NCBI GenBank assembly: GCA_905221605.1
Contig: CAJNDS010002164.1
Coordinates: 62,001 to 126,000 of the forward strand
Direction: 5' to 3'
DNA length: 64,000 bases
From: Symbiodinium natans
Taxonomy: Eukaryota; Sar; Dinophyceae; Suessiales; Symbiodiniaceae
Each line of letters starts with the position of its first letter. Within the stretch, counting starts at the first letter, position 1. Of the stretch, positions 37,819 through 49,292 are shown in pieces. The notes under the pieces were generated by a model that saw only the letters and a list, made by a program, of their open reading frames with translations, was not told the origin of the DNA and searched no databases. The position numbers were made by a program, and so were the translations under genes.

Positions 37819-39852
37819 ATGACGCGCATGGGGCCTTGGGGTTTCTGGGATGCCCTTGTGCTGTTGCTGCCAATCGCCTTCTTGGTGGCAATGGTCTTGA
37901 AGCCGAAGCCAATGCCAACAGCAAAGAGCCTCTGGTTCGCTGCTGTCATACTTTTCGTCCTGAAACTTTGGTATCTCCAAGCGGCACCCTTAGAGGCCTG
38001 CGCCTGCTTCGTCAAAGGCTGCCTGCAGGCCTTAACGCCCTGCAGCATCGTGGCGGGAGCCATCTTCTTGTTCGATTGCATGGAGTCCGCCCACTGCCTG
38101 GCATGGATGAAGGTGCAGCTTCGAGTCATCACCGATCGGCACCCAGTGGCAGAAGTGATGCTCATCGGCTTTTGCTTCGCCTTCGTGGTGGAGGGAGCCT
38201 CTGGCTTTGGTACCCCTGCTGCCCTCGCAGCGCCCATGCTGTACTCCATGGGGCACCCGAAGATGGAATGTGTTGTGTGCCTGCTGACCTTCAATACCTT
38301 CATGACTATCTTTGGGGCAGTGGGCACGCCCGTATGGTTTGGGATTGGGGAGGTCTTGCCCGAGTTCGGAGATGAGAACTTGATGGCTGTAGGCTTCCGA
38401 GCGGCCGTTGCTTTGAGCGTTTGCGCGATCATCCTGGTCCCCTACGTGGTCCAGATCATCGTGCCCTGGTCAGAGCTGCGCCCGAGCTTGCTGTACGTGG
38501 TCCTGAGTACTGCAAGTGTGGTTGTGCCGCTGATCGCCCTTTCCATCTTCAATTACGAGTTTCCGAGCTTGGCTGCCGGCATCATAGGCCTGTGCATCAC
38601 CACGATCCTGACACTGCGAGGCATTGGCCTGGGCCCTCACCACCAGGCCGAGAAGGCACAAGTGGACAAGGACGCCATCAAGGAGAACACTGTCAGGAAT
38701 CAGGAGGAGCTTGTGAACGAGAAGCCCTTGGAGCAGGAAAGCACGTTGAAGGACCTGGTCGATGTGGAGGCGCCGGCAGCTGGCGTGCGCTTCGTTTCAG
38801 GAACCATCACCGTTCCGACCGAGGAGAATGACGTGGGCCAGCTGAAGGAAACCACGTCGAAGAATTCTTTGCAGGACAAGGCCAAGAACAATGCATTGAC
38901 CATCGGCAGGAAGGCGATGAATTTCTTGTCCGAGCATCGGCACATCACAGTGACGCCGGCCAAGATTCATGCAGCTATCAAGCATGACGAGGAGGAAGGC
39001 CCCCCAGAGCAGTTGACAGTCAGCATCGACGATCACCAGGCAGAGCGCTTTCATTCCAAGGTGAGCCTCTTCGATTGTGTGTTCCGGACGATGCCGCTCT
39101 GGCTTACTGTGCTCCTCCTGATCTTGACCAGGATCGAACCCATTGGCCTGAAGTCCCTGTTGCGCGGGGATGAGCCCGAGATCGTCAACGGCTCACTCGG
39201 CACTCTCGGACACCTGCGCATCTCTGCCGTTGGTCGCTTTTCACTGACACAGATCTTGGGTACCAATCTCGGTTGGTCCTACGAGCTCCTTTACATCCCC
39301 TTCCTCTTGCCCTTTGTGGCAGCAGGATGTGCCTCGTTGCTCGTCTTCCGCAAAGAGCTTGAGACCACACCGGGAACCATCCTCGCCGGCGTGGCACAGC
39401 GCATCAAGGGCCCAGTCGTGGCTTTGAGCGGGGCTCTGGTGTTGGTCGAATTGCTTCGGACAGGTGATGCGCTCAAGGACGCCCCTGCAGCAATCATAGG
39501 GACTCGTCTGTCCGAGACGCTGTCGCACGGCTTCGTGGTGCTGTCGTTTCCCCTGGGGGCCTTGGGCTCCTTCTTCTCAGGCTCCACGACCGTCAGTAAC
39601 CTCACCTTCACTCAGGTGCAGAAGGTCGCTGCGGACACCCTTGGCATCTCCCCGACTGGTCTGATCGGCCTACAGCTCTGTGGTGCCTCCAGCGGGAATG
39701 CCTTTTGTCTTTCCAACATCATTGCGGCCACAGCAGTGATTGGACTGCAGGTGCCCGAGGGCATGATTGTGAAGAGGGTCCTCAAGCCTGTGTTTGCAGA
39801 GTTCCTCATCTGCACCCTGGTCCTCCTCCCCTTCATCTACGCCGGGAACTAG
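37819..39852 (+). CDS. Lactate permease (LctP family), intronless
   Basis: A 677-codon ORF from the ATG at 37819 (context gccATGa); the frame is open upstream only to a TTG at 37771. The product is a polytopic membrane protein of the LctP/LldP family, which imports L-lactate or glycolate with protons. The family signature EGASGFGTPAALAAP is near residue 125-140. The C-terminal part carries GSTTVSNLTF and the CGASSGNAFCLSNIIAA region near residues 590-640. About a dozen hydrophobic segments are visible. A hydrophilic stretch of about 140 residues (roughly 274-414), rich in Glu and Lys, interrupts the family core and makes it longer than bacterial members (about 550). Its role is unknown. No introns are present, unlike most genes here. 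Confidence 0.93.
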   Translation: MTRMGPWGFWDALVLLLPIAFLVAMVLKPKPMPTAKSLWFAAVILFVLKLWYLQAAPLEACACFVKGCLQALTPCSIVAGAIFLFDCMESAHCLAWMKVQLRVITDRHPVAEVMLIGFCFAFVVEGASGFGTPAALAAPMLYSMGHPKMECVVCLLTFNTFMTIFGAVGTPVWFGIGEVLPEFGDENLMAVGFRAAVALSVCAIILVPYVVQIIVPWSELRPSLLYVVLSTASVVVPLIALSIFNYEFPSLAAGIIGLCITTILTLRGIGLGPHHQAEKAQVDKDAIKENTVRNQEELVNEKPLEQESTLKDLVDVEAPAAGVRFVSGTITVPTEENDVGQLKETTSKNSLQDKAKNNALTIGRKAMNFLSEHRHITVTPAKIHAAIKHDEEEGPPEQLTVSIDDHQAERFHSKVSLFDCVFRTMPLWLTVLLLILTRIEPIGLKSLLRGDEPEIVNGSLGTLGHLRISAVGRFSLTQILGTNLGWSYELLYIPFLLPFVAAGCASLLVFRKELETTPGTILAGVAQRIKGPVVALSGALVLVELLRTGDALKDAPAAIIGTRLSETLSHGFVVLSFPLGALGSFFSGSTTVSNLTFTQVQKVAADTLGISPTGLIGLQLCGASSGNAFCLSNIIAATAVIGLQVPEGMIVKRVLKPVFAEFLICTLVLLPFIYAGN

Positions 39853-40562
39853 TGACTGGGAGTGTTCAGAGAGCCAGTTCGGTTGTATTTCTTAGGTTTC
39901 TGTCCATGTTTCTCATATGAGTACTGCAGTGCCACACCTAGAGTTCTGGATGTTGGATGTCAGGCGGAGGACTGTCCGACTCTGTCGGCCTCTTTTTTTT
40001 TAAGCCGGCACCGTGAATTGCCTGCGACGGGGCATGGCCCGGTGATCGGTTGCCTAGGCGGTGGCCCAAGTAATGTGTAGCTCGACGCCACCTGATCTTT
40101 TCAAGCCATCACCTGGTGGCACTCACATCCCTTTTGGGGATTGCGAGATACCAGGGCACGGCTTGACGGCTGAGTTCTTCAGCTTAATTACCTCGATCCC
40201 AGAATTTGTCTGGATCGGCCCGGTCTATGATTGCTTTTTCTGTCTGCCGTGAGTTAAACTCACATGGGCAGGAGCAGAAATTAAGCTCATCAGAACCACC
40301 ACGTTCCCAAAAGCACCCGAGCCCATGCCCTGCTGAGACCACCTGAGCAGGACCTGAGGGCAGAGCAAGGCCAAGGCGGCTAAGATGGCTAAGAGGCCAG
40401 TGAGCCCGTGCAGGCACCTGGTATCCTCGCTTGATTGGCTTAGTCTGATCGGCCCATCCTGTGACGCGCGAGCGCCAGCGATTGATGGAAAAGTTGGAGG
40501 TGTGGGGGGGGGGTGCCTTGTGAGCGTCAAGTCAGCCCCTGTCTCGTCGCCTGACGCCAGGC
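39853..40562. other. 3' region of LctP and intergenic
   Basis: No coding region recognised. A T-run at 39991-39999 and a G-run near 40505 are present. No recognisable polyadenylation signal. Confidence 0.4.
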
Positions 40563-40796
40563 ATGGCAAGCAGCTCTGAGGCTCCTAAGCCTGAGGAGCC
40601 GGCACAGTTGTGGAGAGGGGAAGCTTGCACAGAGTGTTTGAAAACCTGGTTTCGCAGGCAATGTCAGGGGGAGGGTTGAAGCCGGGCCAAGCCTGAAGAG
40701 GAGCCAGGGGCCGAGGAGCCCAAGGCTTCGGAGGAGCCCAAGGCTGAGGAGTCCACGGAGGAGCCCAAGGCCGAGGAGCCAACGCCCGCGACCATG
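40563..40796 (+). CDS. Start of a Glu/Pro/Lys-rich protein (two exons)
   Basis: Exon 1 (40563-40601) begins at an ATG and encodes MASSSEAPKPEEP, ending at a GC donor. Exon 2 (40692-40796) follows in phase 0 and encodes repeats of EEPKA (for example EEPKASEEPKAEE), ending PTPATM at a GT donor. The low-complexity E/P/K repeat suggests a disordered or extended N terminus. Later exons were not identified; 42841-42905 (PSPASTASELGYWAMKL) is one possibility. Function unknown. Confidence 0.5.
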
Positions 40797-42106
40797 GTGT
40801 GGGAAGTGGTGGGAAGGTGTGGGAAATACAATGCTCTCCCCTTCATGGCCGCTCTACTACACTACTATTCAGCGAGACTAATATTTATATTCAAAAGAGG
40901 TACAAAGTTCAAGAGGTCCCTGTGACAATGCGCTGCCGTGCTTGTGGTGTTTTTTTTCGAGGCCCGACCCTGCGCCGAAAGCAGGCCGGACCTTCAGCCA
41001 GAGGGAGCTCTACCAGGCCGGGAGGTTTTAAACAAAGGGGGTCCTCTGGGATTCATACTGCAGGGGAGAGGGCCAAAGCTCAGGGAAGCTTAGGGTCAGC
41101 CTGGAACAGAGCAACAAACGAGGAGCGGAAACTTCAAAGACTGTGCAACAGGGACCACCCCCCGACACGTCGTAGCATGCTGCTTTCCTTCGCCGTTCGG
41201 TGCTCTCATCTGCAGAAGGCCTTCGAGATTCTGCTTCTGTTGTGTTGCGTATGTTGCACCGATTGCGATGCAACCTTCATGTTGCGAGCCCAGGCCCCTC
41301 CCGCAATCAAAATCGGGTTGCAGGTTCGGTCAGGACTCAGAAAAAGAAATGTGGATGGTTCGTCGGCCCATTTAACCTTAGAAGCCTTGAGACAAAGCTC
41401 CAGAGACCTGCAGCGCCGTTTGGTTGTGGGTGAGGCCGGCCGACGGATCAACGACAACACCGGCAAGGCCTGGGGCAGAGGGAGCGAGAGAGAGAGAGGG
41501 AGGCCCCAGTGCGCAGGAGGGAAGGAAGGAAGGAAAGGAAGGAAGGAAGTGTCTAGGGCCCAGCCCATGTCTGAAGTCCATTCTTCTGCTCGTGTCGGGT
41601 TCTTCCTCTTTGTCGTGTCGGGCTTGCACATAGCATTTCGGGAATTTCCTCTGGAACTTCCCTTCAGCGACCTCAGGCAGGGAAGTCACCAGCGTGCAAA
41701 CTGGCTGCTGGAATACAGCCGCAACTAGTACGGCTCAATTCAACCCTTCAAGCTTTGAACCTTTCAATGCCTTCCCCTTCCCTCAAGTCCGGCAGAAAGT
41801 AGTCAACAACGCCATGAGCAGGTCAAGCAGGGCTTGGGAGCAACCTTGGCGTTGCTTGCAGCAATTATGTCCATTCCGCACTGAGGCTGCTGTATTTGGA
41901 GTCTCGTTTGTTCCATTCACAGAGAGTCGGCCCTGGGAGAACTCAGCGGGTCCATTGACATTGTAAAACCACAATGGACCCTTTGGACGCGTACCCTCTA
42001 CTTCCCCTCTCGTACGTGTTTGGGTTGAGATCCAACTGGCTGGGAATTCTCGGTATTGTTTGCTTTTTTTTCTGTTTTTTTCATTTTTTTCCGGCCATGT
42101 GGCCTA
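40797..42106. other. No gene supported
   Basis: A 309-codon frame (40799-41728) runs over GA- and GGAA-rich repeats (about 41470-41550) and has frame-neutral composition. It is not taken as a gene, although parts could be exons of the gene starting at 40563. Confidence 0.4.
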
Positions 42107-42360
42107 GCAAGCAAGCAAGCAAGCAAGGCAAGCAAGGCAAGCAAGGCAAGCAAGGCAAGCAAGGCAAGCAAGGTAAGCAAGGCAAGCAAGGTAAGCAAGG
42201 CAAGCAAGCCAAGCAAGCCAAGCAAGCCAAGCAAGCCAAGCAAGCCAAGCAAGCCAAGCAAGCCAAGCAAGCCAAGCAAGCCAAGCAACCCTTAACCCTT
42301 AACCCTAAACCCTTGACCCTTAACCCTAGACCCTAGACCCTAAACCCTAAACCCTAAACC
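42107..42360 (+). repeat. Minisatellite (CAAGGCAAG/CAAGCCAAG)n fused to telomere-type repeats
   Basis: From about 42107 to 42289 a 9-base unit is repeated: first CAAGGCAAG, then a clean switch to CAAGCCAAG. It runs directly into CCCTTAACCC, CCCTAGACC and CCCTAAACC units to 42360, the minus-strand form of the telomere repeat. Open frames here code only K/Q/G/A, S/K/P or L/C repeats and are artefacts. Confidence 0.9.
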
Positions 42361-43238
42361 GACCAAAACACAAACAGAAAAAAATAAGGAAAAAGATCCC
42401 CGGCCGAGGAATTCTCCCGACAACCACCCCTCCTCCGAGCTGAAAGTGGGCCCAACCGCAAAATTGACAACAGCCCAACCTTGCAATCTCAGGCTTGGTG
42501 GGACAGGGATCCTTGTGTGGCGACTTGTCCTGATAGATCGAGGAAGGGATCTCAAACCCGATGCCCCAGCGCCTCCGCAACACAACCAACCCTGGGCGGC
42601 GTTTGCAAGGCCCAGCCTCAACTCCAAATCCCTGAGTCGCCTGATGTTGACTTGCCTTTTCTCTCTCACCCCTTCCCCCCGCACGTGTGAAAGGGCTTTG
42701 TGGGCGGGTGGGACTTTTTGAAGTACATCTGTTTGAGGTGTTAGTTGAGAAGGGGCCCCCCTCCCCCCGCATACCCCCAAACGGCCCCAAGCAATACTGC
42801 GTTCCCCAACATCTCTACAACCTTCTACCCCAGCCCAGGCATCACTGGGCCGCCTTCGCCAGCTTCAACTGCCTCGGAGCTGGGCTACTGGGCCATGAAG
42901 CTAAGTCCTGCTGACCCCCGTAGCACCACCTGCGCATGCAGCCAAGATTCCCCTCAACTTGTGACACGTGGTTTTGTGATAGTTGCAATGGACGTGCTGT
43001 GACCTGACGGTATGGATGGACACAAGGTCGTTTTTAAGTTCGCAGCTTTGCCAAAGAGGAGACAGTACCAAGAACAGCAAGACATCCAGAAAGCCAAAAG
43101 CCTTGGGCCTAGGGTTGTGTAAGTTCGCTTTGGTGAATCTCTGCCAAGCCTGAACTTGCAAAACCAGTTTTCCAAACCCTCGATGATCCTCGATGAAATA
43201 ATATTCCCCAACCTCCCTCGGCCTTGACTCTGAATCCC

Positions 43239-43280
43239 TAATCCCTAAACTTTAGACCCTAAACCCTAAACCCTAAACCA
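43239..43280 (-). repeat. Telomere-type repeats (CCCTAAA orientation)
   Basis: Four to five units of CCCTAAA, partly degenerate. Confidence 0.85.
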
Positions 43281-44574
43281 GGCTCCTGGCCCTTGGAGCG
43301 GCCATCGCGCGCACAGGGACTTCGCGGGGTGAGAAAGCTGGTGAGGCAGCTTCTCGGGGGTGGCCGGGGGCTGCGGTCCACAAGCCGTCAAAAAGAAAGA
43401 AGCATGTATCAAGTTTCAGTTTCACACTCAAATAGCACGCGCAAGTTAGGGCGCTTCTTCGGGGTTCTAAGGGAAGGAAGGAAAGAAGGAAGGAGAATAA
43501 GCAGAATAAGAAACAGAAGAAGAACGGCCCTAGACAGACTGGAAGAGCAATCCTTTTGTGCTCAAGTGTTTTTTCAATCTGGGTAGGTCTATTTGCGTTC
43601 CGACGGTTTTCGCTTTTTGGGGTAATGGGGCGAAGACTGAACTTCTGTTGAGACCATATGCCAGTACATGTTTCACCTTCTTGCAGGCAAGCCATGCAGT
43701 CAGCTAAGCAGACCTTGAACCCCACCCTAGTGAGAACTGAGTCCCGCAGCTGTGGCAGAGGCACACTTCAAGCTTCGCCTCCTCAACAATTCAGACAGAT
43801 GGAAGGCTGATGCCAAGGCGGGATATGAGCTTTTCTGTTTCGGGTCTGCAAGATCCCAAAATCCTTAGCCTGGAGATTGAGCACAGTGTGTGCGAATTCC
43901 TCGGCAGCCTGGTCCATGCAGCCTGAAACAACTAGGGCACACAAGAAGCTGCAAGCCGAGAACAAGCTGAGCTATAATCGGAAGCTTGAAACATATGTCA
44001 GCCTTCCAGGTAAACCCGCCAGCATGGATCTCCACCTGCGTGCCTTGCGAAACCTCCAACCTCCCAAGTTTGAGGGCCAGATGGAAAGCAATCATAGTTA
44101 AGCCGCTTGAGATATGCATCCGGTCGAGACAGCCATACCTGGCGTCCCAACATAGGACTTACAAACCCTAAAGCGGAAGGACTGAAGCTTCTGGGGTTTG
44201 CGGGTCTTGCAGGGTTGATAAGCCAGGAGAAACAGTCCTGCGCAGCAACTACTTAGGATTCGATGGAGTCGTTCGCTTTGCAATGACAGGACTTAAGCGC
44301 TGCAGGCAAAACTTAAGTAAGGAATACCAGCACGTCCCACAGACGCAATGGCGGCCAGAAGCTTGCGGCTGTGCTGCCGCTCGACAGGACGTCTAAGGTG
44401 ACTGGAAAGGGCTGGAGTTGGTAGTGGTGGTGGCGGCAGTAGTGCCAGTAGTGGTAGCAGGAGTCAGAGGAGTAGTAGCATGACGAGTAGCAGTTCGCAG
44501 TTGAAGCACTATCAACGTAGCGGTTGTTGGCAGCATTATTTCGTAGCTGGAGTAGGGATAGCGCTACAATAAGC

Positions 44575-44575
<1 letters not shown>

Positions 44576-44629
<54 letters not shown>

Positions 44630-44632
44630 CTA
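44576..44632 (+). repeat. (AGT)n microsatellite
   Basis: About 18 perfect AGT units. Confidence 0.95.
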
Positions 44633-45381
44633 GTCATAATTGGTAGTGGTAGTGAGAGGCGAGAGCGAGACCCAAGCTCTACCGGGTTGATCCGCTTTGA
44701 AGCTAAACCCAGGGGTTACATAAACTTGCCCCTGGAGTGCTTATAGCAGCTACTAAGCTTCTTAGCATGGGGAAACAAATCAAATTCCCCACGTATTAAG
44801 GCCCTAAACCTTCCTCCCCCAGCCCGAACTCGGACCGACTTAAGAAGCCCAAAGCGTACCCAACTTCAGGCTTCAACGTCTTGGCGCCTTCCGCACGGAT
44901 CTGCGCGCCCTTAGATCGGTGGCCATGGAAGGCGCAAGCCGCGTGATGATTATTGATGTTGATTATCATTGGTGGGTAATTTTCTGAAGCTCTTCAATCC
45001 CAACTGGAAAGCATTAATTGTTTAATGGTTGGTTGTTTGTTATTGACTATAAATATCCAGAGTGTCAGTCTTACTACTATCATGTTCCCGTACACCCGTA
45101 TTGAGTGCAGAGTCTCCAAAACTCACTGGGGAAAGCGATTTTTCTTGAACATAAGCGTTCGGCGAGTTCGCCCAACCTCCATCTTGCCAAGCCAGGGGTA
45201 GATCTCGACCCTGCTCCCGCGGAGAAAATGCCGTTGTTTCGCGTCTGGGCAAGTTTTTGCCACATCCCCCCCTTCGACTTCATTGTGTCGGATGGGTCCC
45301 AAACGTTCTAGCCGTAAGCGCTCAGATTTTAGCTTAGCTTTTGCTACGTGGTTTGTGTTTGGAAAAATGGAGGGTGACCAG

Positions 45382-48300
45382 GAGCGGCATGCGGCAATCT
45401 GCGACGCCCTGCTTGCCATGGAGGCAGCTGCTTGGACCTAGATGCAAGGACTACTCTTAAAACAAGAATTTTGCGCCGGCCTTGCAAGACAGCTTGCCCA
45501 TCATGAGCTGACGGACTCCCACCGGGGCCAAGATTGCGCACGAAGCTCGGACGCTGAGGATGTCATCTGCTTGCAAGAATTCGACTTCGCGGCCGAAACT
45601 ACCGGCTTTGCGGACTTGTACGAAAGCAAGCTGGGCGAGACTTACCAGCTGCACATGAAGCAGCGATGCTCGGACCTAAACCAGGCCACGTTTCGTGCCA
45701 GCCTAGCTCGGTTAGTTATCTTTGGCACCGAGGAACCGGCTGCAAGAACGAGGGACTAGCAATGCTGTTCCGTCGGGCGTCTTTTTCCGATGTCCAGGCC
45801 GAGGGTTTTGTTTAAAGAAGGTAGGCGAGAAGCCTGTCATGTGGAAAGGAGGTTGTCGGTGCAGATCTACAAAAGTACAAGGAAACTGCCGTGTAGGTCC
45901 ATTTTTAGGGTTGCAGCCAACATGTTCGCAACGCCCAGAAGAATTAGCAGCTTCAGCAGGTGATCTGTCAAAATTTGGAGCCGGACTTCTGTGCCGCCTG
46001 GCTTCATTGGTACCAGTTAGGCCCTACCTAGTCAGGCTGCATGCCTCCATGCGACTCGTAGCATCCACATACGGTAGACGTGGAGGCACGGGCTCAACAA
46101 TAAAGGTCTTCATCCTTGGACGTCCCAGGGAACCTCGTGACTTGAGCCAAGGACCGCGTGGCCATGTACGCCCGGCTTTCACATGTGGAGACAGGCCGCA
46201 GGAGCTGGCTTCAGCTTAGTGAGCTTGGGGTTCTAAATTCTACATGGTTCAGTAATCCCTTCCCCCTCATATTGAAGGGTCCCTCCCCCCCTAATAGGGG
46301 GGCTTCGTATCGTTTGTCCGAACAAACAAGCCGTCCTTCTAGCTTGCTGGCTCAGTCATAGAGCAGGTTTCAAGCTTGAGGGCCAACAGGTTTCAGGCTT
46401 CCCCCGCCCTACTTCTGTAGAGATATTAAAAGGGGCGACTGCCGGATCGGGTTTTGGGGCCAGAGTTTTTTTGGTCAGGGGTGTATTTATTTTGGGAGGA
46501 AGGGATTACAACACATGGACAAAGAACCTTAGTACAACTTGTAGCGCGTGTCAAAGCAGTGGTCAAGAGTTTTTCTTCAAGTTTCTGGATCCGATTCTTG
46601 CACTCACGGACGTCCTCCACGTTCGTCTTTGCTTCTCTGAAGGATACTTGTGGCTAACACGCACCTGACTGTGGCCCATGCTACAAATGGCCACGGCCCA
46701 AGAACTGCTGTGCTTGCCACCCCCCAAACAGTCTGCATTCTCCTTGCTGCAACCGAGTCCATGATATTCCCTTCTGCCGTCCTCGGCAAATGGAACAGGC
46801 CATCGCTCTTCCAGTCTAGTTTCTTCAGGGCTCTTGTGAAGCGTGGCGGGGGTCAAGGTGGAGAGCTGCTTCTGGGTTAGCATGGGCTTTGAGCTGATTT
46901 CGTAGCTAAGTCTTAAGCAACCCCGCGGGTCAGCGTTGCACTGCGGCAGGTCAGGTTTCTTTAAAAGCACGCGTCAAGTGGAGCAAACAGAACAAATCGT
47001 CTAAGAACTTGAAGCCCTTCCGGGCTGCGACCCCATCATCTGAGTCAAGTGTCGAAAAAGGTGCTGGATATGATGTTGGCTTCACCTGGCATAGACGCCC
47101 TTCTGCTGTGCGCAGCAACATGTCTGCAAGAAGCGATTCGAGCTTCGGAGGTTGAGGGCTTCTCGGCTACTTAGCGAAATTGATGTTTTCCTGGGGGGGG
47201 GGGGGGGCCTTGGGGCCTGCATTATCCTGGAGGGCCGAACTGAGTCATTCGTCAGCCTGATTTTGCTCATGCGTCCTGGAAGCTACAGGGGAACTAATGA
47301 ACTCATGGACATATTGTGCCATGAGGACATGAATTCGGACCATTTGGAGCTGGAGCCATCTGGACCTTATTGGAGTCTTGGAGTGCAGTCTTGTTGAGTG
47401 TGGCTTTGTTTTGCCAGAAGTACCCTTGGGTGCCAGAACCCGAAGCCAGACGCAGCAAGAGTTGCTTTCATCCATCTGACAAAGGGCTGAGATGGTGAAT
47501 CGGCCCGTGGCAATGGCCTTTGAGCGGCTTGGCTCGGTATGTTGAGGCTCACCCTGCAAACAGCGTGGAATTCATGCCTTCTCTGACTCTTGTCGATGTA
47601 TCAAGAAGAAGAAGAAGGAGAAGAAGGAGAAGAAGAAGAGAGAGAGGGAGAGCGCCCGCGCGCGCACGCGCGCACCAGTTTCACTCGGAACTGCACGCAA
47701 TTGTCCACAACCGCGAGGAAGGGCTTCAGTTCAGCTCTCCATGCACGACATCCAGGCATGAGGGATATGGCGGGCTTCGTGGGGGCTCTGCTTGGGCCTG
47801 TGCCGGGGACCTGTTCTGCCAGTCTGCTGTATCACATCCCACAGCTCAAGACTTGCTGAAAGATAGACAAAACTCACCAAAGTCCAGTTGTTCGCACCCT
47901 GGACCCACAGTCGAGACTCGGAGTGCTTAGCGGTTGAGGGCTCACAAAGACGTGCTGCACATCCGTTGATTCCGAAGTACTTGGGGCCCCTAGAGTCCCT
48001 CGACTACCCGGCCGAGCCAGGCATTCAGTCCGGCGCCAGAGCCATTTCGCACACCTGCAGCTATGCGCAAGACGGCTGTGTGGACTACGACCCTCGGCAC
48101 CATTCAACACCCTCAAATCTCAGCATGTCCTGCCCTACCACGTAGCTGTTGTGGGATCCGTGGGCCCAGACGGTATCAGAACTTGTCGGATCCATTGGCA
48201 GACTCGAGCTGTCAGCAGTGCATGCTGGAGATTGAACGCCAGCACAGCAGCTGCGACACATGGCTACTTACGGGTGCCGCCGAGGTCTTTTTCCACCCAA

Positions 48301-49292
48301 GTCCACAGCTGTCGTTGGCGGATGCCGCTGGGAAACCAAATGCTGGTGCACCGCGTTTGTGACACCATGTGCACGCCAGTAAAAGCTTAGAGTTGCAAGT
48401 CGATGCCTTGCATCTGCTGGCTCCCAGAATGGAGTGCGCCCATTGAAAGCTCCAGGAGTCGCCATTGTTAGCAAGAGAGCGATAGTTGCAGAACATCTGC
48501 AGTAGTCAGCCATCTATCGATTATTAGATAATCATTGCAACCCGGTTTTCAACAAGAAGCAATGATTCAATCAAGCGTGTGCTAATCCCCGCGTGCGCCA
48601 CTACTGTAGCTGCTAGAGCAACTGGGGAGCTGGGCCCGACCAGGCATATCTTCATCCGCGGGAGCTGGCCTTCAACACACCATGGAGCCACTAAGCTTGC
48701 AGAGGGCGCGTAGAGTCGTAGAGCCCACGAACTGCCTTCCGCAGGATTGACTGGCGTCCCGCTGCATGTTTGTGCTCTCGTTGCATTCGGGGCCTAAACT
48801 TCAGGGAAAGAAGCTCAGCAGCGGCCGGCTCGACAGGGGATCACCTGCAGTGAATCCCAGCGTTTTGAGACCAGAACCCATGATGCAGGAGAAGAACTCC
48901 CTCTACCAGCGAATGTCCATAAAGCCTTCCACAACTGAGGCCAAACACATGGCTGGGGGACGGTGCCACGGCATGCAGATGAAGCGAGGGGCGTTGAGAG
49001 TTGGGTCTCAGAGCGCCCTGGGCTGTAGGGCGTGGGTTTGAGGGGACGATGAAGCAGCGAAGTCCCATGTCTTCACTTTTCATGTCAAGAGCCCGGAAAC
49101 ATCCGAAAAGCCCCACACATACATACATACATATACACATATGCATATGCATATACATATACATATGTATATATATATATATATATATATAATGCAGAAC
49201 TGCTGCCGCCCAAGGGGCCTTTGGTAACGCTGTCCGACCACAGACCGCTGGTCGTCGACTTTCTGATCTCTGCCGACACGTGCGATGGCTGA
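45382..49292 (+). CDS. Endonuclease/exonuclease/phosphatase family enzyme (CCR4/nocturnin/angel-like)
   Basis: Exons: 45382-45429, 45559-45672, 45747-about 45810, 46643-about 46690, 47131-about 47181, 47326 onward, and terminal 49215-49292 (TGA at 49290). The first three join in phase to give LLAMEAADVICLQEFDF, with the catalytic Glu of the family, and then GLAMLFRRASFSDV. Later exons give ILVANTHLTV (catalytic His), DMNSD (the GDxN position) and TLSDHRPLVVDF (the terminal Ser-Asp-His). These are the hallmarks of the DNase I/CCR4 fold, in the order expected. CCR4-type members remove mRNA poly(A) tails; others cut 2',5'-linked RNA or DNA, and the sequence cannot decide. Donors are GC and GA in the first exons. 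The start and a few middle exons are unresolved; the Gly of GDxN is not confirmed. Confidence 0.75.
47192..47206 (+). repeat. Poly-G tract
   Basis: Fifteen G directly after the helix exon of the nuclease gene; it obscures the splice donor there. Confidence 0.9.
47603..47650 (+). repeat. GAA-rich microsatellite
   Basis: AAGAAG/GGAGAA repeats inside a nuclease-gene intron. Frames through it are Arg- or Glu-rich artefacts. Confidence 0.8.
49118..49192 (+). repeat. ACAT/TATA microsatellite before the last nuclease exon
   Basis: ACATACATAC, then ATGCATATAC, then TA repeats, ending 22 bases before the acceptor of the exon at 49215. Confidence 0.9.

Larger units (their letters stand above)
42361..45381. 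other. No gene clearly supported; scattered repeats
   Basis: Contains a coding-like stretch at 42841-42905, telomere-type repeats at 43239-43280 and an (AGT)n microsatellite at 44576-44632. The 5' exons of the nuclease gene that follows may lie near the end of this stretch. Confidence 0.4.

Noticed and set aside
37755-38432. 225-codon minus ORF and 204-codon plus ORF inside LctP
   Set aside because: Both are shadows of the lactate permease gene in other frames.
40799-41728. 309-codon plus ORF
   Set aside because: Crosses GA/GGAA repeats, has no recognisable domain, and begins inside the intron after a better-supported exon.
41998-42336. Leu/Gly-, Leu/Ala/Cys- or Lys/Gln-repeat proteins
   Set aside because: Frames of the 9-base minisatellite; low-complexity artefacts.
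46140-46153. TTGGCTCAAG on the minus strand, ten bases of the spliced leader
   Set aside because: No minus-strand gene follows it; a ten-base match is plausible by chance in 64 kb.
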